A stretch of 15,056 nucleotides of DNA from Chitinophagales bacterium (GTDB taxonomy: Bacteria > Bacteroidota > Bacteroidia > Chitinophagales > UBA2359). The DNA is taken from positions 1 to 15,056 of the forward strand of contig JAHDIA010000054.1 in the NCBI GenBank assembly GCA_020631035.1, written 5' to 3'. The notes beneath the pieces are model-generated. The model was not told the DNA's origin. It did no database searches and worked only from the letters and a program-made list of their open reading frames with translations. Below, one piece after another: positions 7,422-13,140 of this stretch (its first letter is position 1; each line of letters starts with the position of its first letter). The position numbers and the translations under genes were made by a program.

Positions 7422-8132
7422 TTACTTTTGCAATCGCCAATACATTAACATTAAAAATCCAAATACCGCTCCTCCCAAATGGGCAAAGTGCGCAATGGGA
7501 TCTCCTGCGTACTGTTGTACACCAAAAAACAAATCATAGGCCAACATCAACAAAACCAAGTATTTAGCTTTGATTGGAAAGGGAATTGGAATCACAAACA
7601 TTTTTACATTGGGGTACATCATTGCAAAGGCAATGAAAATACCATAGATCGCACCTGATGCGCCCACTGCTGGTACAGCATATACACTTTGCAAAGTTGC
7701 ATCACTGGCTATTGTCGCCAAATCAGGGGTCAATTCATTGACTCGCATATAGACCCTCGTTGCATTAAAAGCAACATGGGTGAGTGCCGCTCCAAAACCC
7801 GCTATCAAATAGTAAGTCAAAAAACGTTTGGGACCCCAACGGCTCTCCAATGGAGGCCCCAAAATGAACAAACTAAACATATTAAAAAATATGTGAAATA
7901 TATTCGCGTGCGTAAACATATTCGTCACAATCTGAAAAGGACGAAATTTAGGGGAGTCAAAATAATGAATACCCAAAAAATCGGTCAAACCCCAGAATCC
8001 TTCTGGCACCCAAGAATCAAAAGAGGAAGCAAACACATAGGTCACCAAAAAAAACAGCACATTGATGATGATTAAGTTTTTAACCACCTCCGTCAAAGAT
8101 GCACCGATTCCACCTCCTGTATATCTACTCAT
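7422..8132 (-). CDS. Rhomboid-family intramembrane serine protease
   Basis: A 236-residue rhomboid protease with canonical motifs. The N-terminus is short and glycine-rich (MSRYTGGG), followed by a first helix at about 18-36. FTHANIFHIFFN carries the conserved His and Asn (N84). VGASGAIYG contains catalytic Ser159, and AHFAHLGGAVFG contains catalytic His218. The loop between helices contains GPPLESRWG, near the conserved W-R region of rhomboids. It should cleave single-pass membrane proteins within the inner membrane; its substrate is unknown. It lies 191 bp upstream of the second rhomboid on the same strand and 369 bp after mutL, a gap filled with repeats. No full promoter match is seen directly before it. 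Confidence 0.92.
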   Translation of the reverse strand: MSRYTGGGIGASLTEVVKNLIIINVLFFLVTYVFASSFDSWVPEGFWGLTDFLGIHYFDSPKFRPFQIVTNMFTHANIFHIFFNMFSLFILGPPLESRWGPKRFLTYYLIAGFGAALTHVAFNATRVYMRVNELTPDLATIASDATLQSVYAVPAVGASGAIYGIFIAFAMMYPNVKMFVIPIPFPIKAKYLVLLMLAYDLFFGVQQYAGDPIAHFAHLGGAVFGFLMLMYWRLQK

Positions 8133-8202
8133 TCAAAAATTATGTTTAATATCGTATTTTTTATTTGGAGCAAATGTTTATTGCTTCGTCGCTACTTATT
8201 TG

Positions 8203-8288
8203 CCCGCTATCCGCTTTTACTCCTCCCCTGTAGACCTTGCATGCAAGGTCTCTACAGGCTGCGGGGTAACCGCTTCTATCGGGGCTAA
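8203..8288 (+). repeat. Dispersed hairpin element, copy B
   Basis: The left flank is CCCGCTATCCGCTTTTACTC and the right flank GGGGTAACCGCTTCTATCGG plus GGCTA. The core holds a perfect 20-bp palindrome AGACCTTGCATGCAAGGTCT (8232-8251), extended outward by CCTGT/ACAGG with a small bulge. The right end GCTTCTATCGGGGCTA equals copy A in inverse orientation. It sits between mutL and the second rhomboid. Confidence 0.75.
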
Positions 8289-8318
8289 ACTAAAAAGTTC
8301 AGTCACATTCGCAAAATC

Positions 8319-8460
8319 AAAACAATTGCTCACAAACCACTAGGCTAAAAAACAATTGCTTACAAACCAACCACAAACCACTAAGCTAAAAAACAATTGC
8401 TTACAAACCCCAACCACAAACCACTAAGCTAAAAAACAATTGCTTACAAACCACTAGGCT
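8319..8460. repeat. Four-copy tandem repeat between mutL and rhomboid
   Basis: Four adjacent units begin with AAAACAATTGCTYACAAACC and end with CCACTARGCT: 8319-8346, 8347-8387, 8388-8430 and 8431-8460. Units 1 and 4 are short (28-30 bp). Units 2 and 3 carry an extra ACCAACCACAA-like internal stretch, giving 41 and 43 bp. The alternation of TAGGCT and TAAGCT ends gives a short-long-long-short pattern. No reading frame is maintained, since unit lengths differ by non-multiples of three. Confidence 0.85.
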
Positions 8461-8469
8461 ATGGACTAT

Positions 8470-8497
8470 CGACCATCGACCATCGACCATCGACCAT
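8470..8497. repeat. Heptamer microsatellite (CGACCAT)4 next to the mutL stop
   Basis: Four exact copies of CGACCAT (ATGGTCG on the minus strand) are preceded by a degenerate copy GGACTAT. The array ends 4 bp before the mutL stop codon. A 7-bp unit can slip freely, so the copy number may vary between strains. It lies outside the coding region and cannot change the MutL protein. Confidence 0.85.
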
Positions 8498-8501
8498 AAA
8501 T

Positions 8502-10457
8502 TCACCCCTTCTTTTTAAACTGCTTGTCCAACTCATTCAAATTTTGCGTAATAAACGTCCTACGTCCATTTGGAGCAATGTATGGCTTATCACACGCAAA
8601 CAATTGATCTATCAAGGCTCGCATTTCTTTATCACTCAATTTTTTGCCTGACTTAATGGCTGAATGCCTGGCCATTGTTTGTGCCAAATTCGTTCGTTTA
8701 TCCAATTTCAACACTTGGGCATTGTCTCTAAATTGTGCCAACAAGCTATCAAAAGTTTGTTCATAATCGCCAATGTCTCCCAAATCAAAAGGAATGCCCT
8801 TGATGCTAAACACTTCTTTCTCTTCTTCTTCTATTTCATAGCCCAATGCGCCAATCTCGGGCAAAATATCCCGCAACAATTGCACATCTTCTCTGCTCAA
8901 CTGCACCTTTTGTGGGAACATCAATTTTTGAGAATTGTTTTTTTGTTCTTCCAGACACTTCAAATACTTTTCAAACAAAATGCGTTCATGTGCCGCTTGT
9001 TGATCCATCATAATGATGCCCGACTTGATGTGGTAAATGATGTATCGGTTGTGGATTTGAAATGGCTGAAACTCACTATCTGTCCGAATACTTTTAGTAG
9101 CGTGTCCTTGTTCTGTTTTATTGTTCAATGAGCTTTGAACAGTTGCATATTTTGGTTCATTGGAAGGAGCCTGCTCTTTTTGTTGCTCCATTTTAAAGTT
9201 ATCACTGGTTTTGAACAACTCCTGCCAATTTTTTGTATTGTTTCGCTCTACATACTTGTTTGTGGGCATTACAGGAGAGCTAGAACTAGGAGTTTTAGAG
9301 CTTGTCGTTTTTTCTCTAGGTGTGTAAGTGCGATTGCTGCCTGTTCCTGCTCTACTAGAGAGATCCACACTTTTCATAGGCTTATTTGCTGCAAATGGAT
9401 TGTTTGCAGGTTGTTTAGAAAAACCTAGGTTGACTTCTTGGCTAAAATCAATGGCAGGGGTTACACTATAAGTAGACAGTGCTCTCTTAACTGCTGCATT
9501 GATAAAAGTCTTGACAATCTGCTCATCTTCAAACTTTATTTCTTGCTTGGTCGGATGCACATTTACGTCCAGTCTAGCAGGGTCCATTTCTATGTAAATA
9601 ACATAAAGTGGTACAAAGTCTTTTTGCAACAAATCGTCATATGCTTCTAAAACAGCAGTATGCAACAAACTACTTTTGATAAAACGATTGTTGACAAAAA
9701 AGAATTGTTCACCTCTAGATTTCCGAGCAAACTCTGGCTTACCTATAAAGCCACTAATTTTTAAGTAATTGGTATTTTCTTTGACGGGAACTAGGCGTTC
9801 ACTGTAATTTTTACGCATCAAGCCGACTATACGCTGTTTGATGTTGCCTGACTTGAGGTGGTAAATTTCGTGTCCATCATTGAATACAGAAAAGAATATT
9901 TCATGATATGCCAAGGCAATTCTTTGAAATTCATCCCTAACGTGTCTAGCTTCAACAGGATTGGATTTTAGGAATTTTCGTCTCGCAGGCACATTGAAGA
10001 ACAAGTTTTTGACCGCAATAGAAGTTCCTTTGGGGCAAGCACAAGCCTCTTGCAGTTTGACCTCCGAGCCCTCAATGATGATGTGAGTTCCCAATTCATC
10101 TTCTGCTCTTCTTGTTTTCAAATCTACCTGTGCAATAGCGGCAATAGATGCGAGTGCTTCTCCCCTAAATCCCATTGTTTTGATGGTAAACAAATCATCG
10201 GCTTTTTGGATTTTGGAAGTAGCGTGCCGTTCAAAACACAAACGGGCATCTATGGGCGACATGCCTTTGCCATTGTCTATAACCTGAATGAGGGTTTTGC
10301 CTCCATCTTTGACTACCAACTGAATCCTGTCCCCTCCTGCATCAATGGCATTTTCTAGCAATTCTTTGACAGCAGAAGCGGGGCGTTGCACCACCTCTCC
10401 AGCCGCAATTTGATTTGCTATTGCATCGGGTAATAATTTTATAAGATCTCCTGCCAC
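8502..10457 (-). CDS. mutL: DNA mismatch repair protein MutL
   Basis: A 651-residue MutL, the ATP-driven linker between MutS recognition and downstream repair. The N-terminal GHKL ATPase has all motifs: LLENAIDAG with E35 and N36, DNGKGM (61-66), HATSKI (78-83), GFRGEAL (96-102) and NVPARRKFL. The middle transducer domain contains the DVNVHPTKQEIKF segment. A Ser/Thr/Asn-rich linker (about 340-455) leads to the dimerisation domain. There the endonuclease motif DQHA-x2-E-x4-E reads DQQAAHERILFE (485-496), and the late CPHGRP-like motif reads APNGRR (628-633), so nicking activity is doubtful. The start is GTG: the family N-terminus follows at once, and the G is shared with the previous gene's TAG (TAGTG), which suggests translational coupling. 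Confidence 0.95.
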   Translation of the reverse strand: MAGDLIKLLPDAIANQIAAGEVVQRPASAVKELLENAIDAGGDRIQLVVKDGGKTLIQVIDNGKGMSPIDARLCFERHATSKIQKADDLFTIKTMGFRGEALASIAAIAQVDLKTRRAEDELGTHIIIEGSEVKLQEACACPKGTSIAVKNLFFNVPARRKFLKSNPVEARHVRDEFQRIALAYHEIFFSVFNDGHEIYHLKSGNIKQRIVGLMRKNYSERLVPVKENTNYLKISGFIGKPEFARKSRGEQFFFVNNRFIKSSLLHTAVLEAYDDLLQKDFVPLYVIYIEMDPARLDVNVHPTKQEIKFEDEQIVKTFINAAVKRALSTYSVTPAIDFSQEVNLGFSKQPANNPFAANKPMKSVDLSSRAGTGSNRTYTPREKTTSSKTPSSSSPVMPTNKYVERNNTKNWQELFKTSDNFKMEQQKEQAPSNEPKYATVQSSLNNKTEQGHATKSIRTDSEFQPFQIHNRYIIYHIKSGIIMMDQQAAHERILFEKYLKCLEEQKNNSQKLMFPQKVQLSREDVQLLRDILPEIGALGYEIEEEEKEVFSIKGIPFDLGDIGDYEQTFDSLLAQFRDNAQVLKLDKRTNLAQTMARHSAIKSGKKLSDKEMRALIDQLFACDKPYIAPNGRRTFITQNLNELDKQFKKKG

Positions 10458-10813
10458 TAAATAGAATTTACTTTGCTAATGAATACCAACATAAACACAC
10501 ACACAAAGGCTACTGTAAAGATACCTGAAACCAAGCCCAATATGTATGCCGAAACAATGCCTAGCATTCCTATCAAGAGTAATATTCTCATTCCTTGGTT
10601 TCTTCTACTTCTAGAACGTCTATATATACGATCGTTTCGAGAAGTCATTGAACGTACCAAAGGGCTTTTGTGGTGACGGTAAAAGCTTCCACGTTCCAAT
10701 TTCAACTCTCTTCGTTGCTTACGTGCTTCCTCTTCTGGGTCATAGTAGCGTGGGGTATATTCAAATGTTTTATGCTTGGGAAGCTTTGCAAAAGATGAAC
10801 GAAACATTTTCAT
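10457..10813 (-). CDS. Small basic membrane protein upstream of mutL
   Basis: The protein is about 118 residues from the start chosen here. Its first half is strongly charged (HKTFEYTPRYYDPEEEARKQ, then many Arg residues), and its second half has two hydrophobic segments (RILLLIGMLGIVSAYILGLV and the C-terminal FTVAFVCVFMLVFI). It resembles the short conserved protein found just before mutL in many Bacteroidota, often misannotated as riboflavin synthase subunit beta; I see no enzymatic motif. The frame is open to 10897, but a TATCTTTG promoter element at 10852-10859 lies inside that extension, so Met at 10813 or 10807 is the likely start. Its stop overlaps the mutL GTG by one base. Function unknown. 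Confidence 0.72.
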   Translation of the reverse strand: MKMFRSSFAKLPKHKTFEYTPRYYDPEEEARKQRRELKLERGSFYRHHKSPLVRSMTSRNDRIYRRSRSRRNQGMRILLLIGMLGIVSAYILGLVSGIFTVAFVCVFMLVFISKVNSI

Positions 10814-10843
10814 ATTAACGAAATTTATTATAAAATTGGAGGC

Positions 10844-10908
10844 AATGTTTACAAAGATACCAACAGTATCCAATACAATAAGATTCCTTTTTAACAAATG
10901 TAAACATT
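10844..10908. repeat. 10-bp inverted repeat around the mutL-operon promoter
   Basis: AATGTTTACA (10844-10853) and TGTAAACATT (10899-10908) are perfect complements separated by 45 bp. On the minus strand the first arm covers the expected transcription start and touches the -7 element; the second lies upstream of the promoter. This arrangement could be a two-site operator. Chance is possible in AT-rich DNA. Confidence 0.4.
10852..10859 (-). promoter_or_regulatory. Bacteroidota-type -7 element for the small protein-mutL operon
   Basis: The minus strand reads TATCTTTG, an exact TAnnTTTG match and identical to the scpB element at 2228. Transcription would begin near 10845, about 32 nt before the ATG at 10813. 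No TTTG lies at the ideal 19-21 nt spacing, so the -33 side is weak. Confidence 0.55.
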
Positions 10909-10977
10909 TTTATTCAACCATTAGTTGCCTATTTAAAATTTACTAAATTGCAGACAAGAAAAAGCATATAATGATTT

Positions 10978-11679
10978 ATGTCTAAACTGTTTCCATTTGG
11001 TTCTAAGCAAGATACAGATTATCAGCAACCTATTGTTAAAAGCTGGCATCTTTTTTTGCTTGTTTTTTTTGTTGGCAGCTTGTTCATTTGTAATACACAA
11101 ATTGGCAAAAAGCAACAAAAAGAACGGGTAGAATGGATTTTTTTGGATAAAAAAATCATTGTATATGCTTACAAAATCACCAATGACGAGCTACCCAAAC
11201 CTATTTACCGCAACATCAAAGTTGTTTATGAAGACAATTTGATTTACAGAGAAGATAACAGCAATTTTGTGTCCAATTTTGGCATCCTACCTATTGGACG
11301 TCAAATTAGTAACAATCGTTACGAGTTGTTATTGGGATTTGAAGACAAAAGGAATGAAAAAATACTACGGCTCATTGGCACAGGCAATGAATTGTTAAAA
11401 CAAGACACTCTCCCATTGTTTCAGGGTGGGCATAGAGACGAAGATGCAGATGGCAATGCCGAATTTGTCGGTTTTCTCGAAAAATATCCCATTTATTGTA
11501 CAGATTGTGATTCGGTTTACTACAATCCGCTACAAATTTATGAGATGCAGGAAGATGGTTTTGTATTGGATAAACAAGCTTGTAGAGCGTGGATAGATGA
11601 ACATTATTCCGATTTTTATGGTTTTGCGCCCAATTCGGATAAGCGGGTTAGCTTGTTGAAAGAAATCGAAAGTCCTTAG
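10978..11679 (+). CDS. Unrecognised single-pass membrane protein
   Basis: I do not recognise this 233-residue protein. A polar N-terminus of about 22 residues is followed by one hydrophobic segment (about 23-39, WHLFLLVFFVGSLFIC), then a charged region and a probably extracytoplasmic domain rich in beta-type segments. It contains a short calcium-loop-like DEDADGNAEF (from D154), a CxxC pair (C174 and C177) and C202. Cys38 is not preceded by a proper lipobox. In the +1 frame, however, the same T-rich DNA reads as a good lipoprotein signal (FFLLAACS), which raises the question of a frameshift. It is divergent from the small protein-mutL operon and is followed by a plausible terminator. The long open frame makes a real gene likely. 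Confidence 0.7.
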   Translation: MSKLFPFGSKQDTDYQQPIVKSWHLFLLVFFVGSLFICNTQIGKKQQKERVEWIFLDKKIIVYAYKITNDELPKPIYRNIKVVYEDNLIYREDNSNFVSNFGILPIGRQISNNRYELLLGFEDKRNEKILRLIGTGNELLKQDTLPLFQGGHRDEDADGNAEFVGFLEKYPIYCTDCDSVYYNPLQIYEMQEDGFVLDKQACRAWIDEHYSDFYGFAPNSDKRVSLLKEIESP

Positions 11680-11729
11680 AGATTCGAGTTTTTTTGTTGA
11701 TTGGGTGATGTAGGGGCGAAAATGGGGAG

Positions 11730-11757
11730 ATTCCAGATAGCCAAAGGCTGCTGGAAT
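11730..11757 (+). terminator. Hairpin terminator candidate after the single-TM protein
   Basis: ATTCCAG (11730-11736) pairs with CTGGAAT (11751-11757), enclosing a GCC-AAA-GGC inner stem. The sequence GATTTTTA follows. It lies 50 bp after the stop of the + strand gene, and no other + strand gene starts nearby. Confidence 0.5.
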
Positions 11758-11792
11758 GATTTTTATCGACGAAGGGCTTGAACAGAATAAAA

Positions 11793-11861
11793 TACGCCTG
11801 ATTGCAATGGATACCCCGGACTCCCAATTTTATTGGGAGGAGGAGTAGAAATGGAAAGCAG
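11793..11861 (-). repeat. Dispersed hairpin element, copy D
   Basis: On the minus strand this reads CTGCTTTCCATTTCTACTC, then a hairpin, then GGGTATCCATTGCAATCAGG plus CGTA, aligning with copy C flank for flank. The core hairpin is different: CTCCCAAT (11821-11828), loop TTT, ATTGGGAG (11832-11839). An alternative pairing GGACTCCC (11818-11825) with GGGAGTCC (11861-11868) is also possible. It lies in the convergent gap before the ridA-like gene. Confidence 0.68.
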
Positions 11862-11928
11862 GGAGTCCCCCACCCACGAAGCCATTCAACGTTCCGTCCA
11901 AATCAAAAAAACTCCAATATTACTTCAT

Positions 11929-12351
11929 TCACTTTTCCCCCAAATAGGCAATGCATTTTAATTCTACCGCTATGGGCGTTGGCAGGCTCTTTACCTCAAC
12001 AGTTGTACGACACGCTTGAACATCTTTGAAGTATTCGGCATAGATACGGTTAAAAGTGTTGAAATCTCGCTTCATATTGACCAAGAAAACAGTGATGTCA
12101 ACCAAGTCTTTCCATTCTGCGCCTGAAGCTTCTAAGACTGCCTGTACATTTTTGAAAACCGAATGAACCTGTGCCTCAAAATCGAAGGTGACAAAATTGC
12201 CTCGGTGATCGAGTTCGAGTCCTGGGATGGAATTGTCTTTGGCGTCTCTGGGACCAATCCCTGACAAAAACAACAAATCCCCTACTCTACGGGCGTGTGG
12301 ATAGGCTCCAACAGGTTTGGCAGCTTTTTCGGTATTTACTTTTTCGCTCAT
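11929..12351 (-). CDS. RidA-family deaminase, 2-aminomuconate deaminase-like
   Basis: A 140-residue member of the RidA (YjgF/YER057c/UK114) family, cytoplasmic trimers that hydrolyse reactive enamines or imines. The order KPVGAYPHARRVGDLLFLSG, then VHSVFKNVQAVLEASG, DITVFLVNMKRDF and CRTTVEVKSLPTPIAVELKC matches the branch I know as 2-aminomuconate deaminase of the kynurenine pathway rather than the classical RidA with SKAPAAIGPY. The conserved arginine of the active site is in CRTTVEV. No other tryptophan-degradation genes are near, so the specific substrate is inference. It is divergent from recR, with a near-consensus promoter in the shared gap. Confidence 0.85.
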   Translation of the reverse strand: MSEKVNTEKAAKPVGAYPHARRVGDLLFLSGIGPRDAKDNSIPGLELDHRGNFVTFDFEAQVHSVFKNVQAVLEASGAEWKDLVDITVFLVNMKRDFNTFNRIYAEYFKDVQACRTTVEVKSLPTPIAVELKCIAYLGEK

Positions 12352-12377
12352 TTTGTCGTCAGATTTAGTGAATGTGG

Positions 12378-12408
12378 GAAAGATATTGTTTTGTCAAGAT
12401 TTATTCAA
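12378..12408 (-). promoter_or_regulatory. Near-consensus promoter for the RidA-family gene
   Basis: On the minus strand TTG (12406-12408) is followed by 20 nt and TATCTTTC (12378-12385), one mismatch from TAnnTTTG. Transcription would start about 20 nt before the ATG at 12351. Confidence 0.5.
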
Positions 12409-12439
12409 GATATAGTAAACTTTTTCGGAAGAAAAACAA

Positions 12440-12468
12440 TTGGTATTAATTAGATTGTAGTAAGTTTA
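12440..12468 (+). promoter_or_regulatory. Possible promoter for recR
   Basis: TTG (12440-12442), 18 nt, then TAAGTTTA (12461-12468), which differs from TAnnTTTG in the last base. It is correctly placed 32 bp before the recR ATG but is a weaker match than those of the neighbours. Confidence 0.35.
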
Positions 12469-12500
12469 CGCATAAATAAACGGTTCAAAAAGATAAGATT

Positions 12501-13133
12501 ATGGAGTTTCCTTCTAAACTAATTGGTGACGCTGTCAACGAATTTAGCCGCCTACCTGGTATTGGTAAAAAAACTGCCCTTCGTCTCGTATTACATATGC
12601 TCAAACAGCCTGTAGAAGATGTACAACATTTTGGAAGAAGCATTTCCAAAATGCGGGAAGAAATTCGCTATTGCAATAGCTGTCACAATATTTCAGATCA
12701 AGAAATTTGTAGTATTTGTAGCAACAAATCTCGCAATCAATCGCTTATTTGTGTGGTTGAAAATATGCGGGATGTACTCGCCATTGAAAATACCCAACAT
12801 TACAAAGGATTATTTCATGTATTGGGTGGGGTGATTTCTCCACTAGATGGTATTGGTCCTGAAAAACTGCACATTGCTTCGCTCTTTAAGCGCATCAAAA
12901 GTGAGGGAGTCAATGAAATCATTATGGCATTGAGTCCTACAATGGAAGGAGACACTACTGTTTTTTATATCTCCAAAAAAATTGCTGAGAATCATCCTCA
13001 TGTAAAAGTAACCACTTTAGCTCGTGGTGTCTCTTTTGGAGGTGAATTGCAGTATGTGGATGAGGTTACCTTGGCTCGTTCTATTGCGATGCGCCGCCCT
13101 TATGAAAATTATTTGATAAAAAAGCAGAATTAG
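12501..13133 (+). CDS. recR: Recombination mediator protein RecR
   Basis: A 210-residue RecR, slightly longer than the typical 200. RecR works with RecO (and RecF) to load RecA onto SSB-coated single-stranded DNA during gap repair. The N-terminal helix-hairpin-helix motif is FSRLPGIGKKTALRL (15-29). The zinc site has four cysteines, C58-x2-C61 and C70-x2-C73. A Toprim domain follows (about 81-175) with VVENMRDVLAIE containing E87, HVLGGVISPLDGIGP, and ALSPTMEGDTT. The C-terminal LARGVSFGGELQYVDEVTLA segment is diagnostic. The ATG is placed directly before the usual start EFPSKLIGDAVNEFSRLPG. The gene converges on the BamA-like gene with only 7 bp between stops, so the two transcripts probably overlap. 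Confidence 0.96.
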   Translation: MEFPSKLIGDAVNEFSRLPGIGKKTALRLVLHMLKQPVEDVQHFGRSISKMREEIRYCNSCHNISDQEICSICSNKSRNQSLICVVENMRDVLAIENTQHYKGLFHVLGGVISPLDGIGPEKLHIASLFKRIKSEGVNEIIMALSPTMEGDTTVFYISKKIAENHPHVKVTTLARGVSFGGELQYVDEVTLARSIAMRRPYENYLIKKQN

Positions 13134-13140
13134 TGCCATA

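Noticed and set aside
8319..8497. Possible CRISPR array
   Set aside because: Units are directly adjacent and vary from 28 to 43 bp, with no unique spacers and no cas genes; this is an ordinary tandem repeat.
8664..9131. Plus-strand 155-codon ORF inside mutL
   Set aside because: It is antisense to a full set of MutL motifs and has no recognisable domain.
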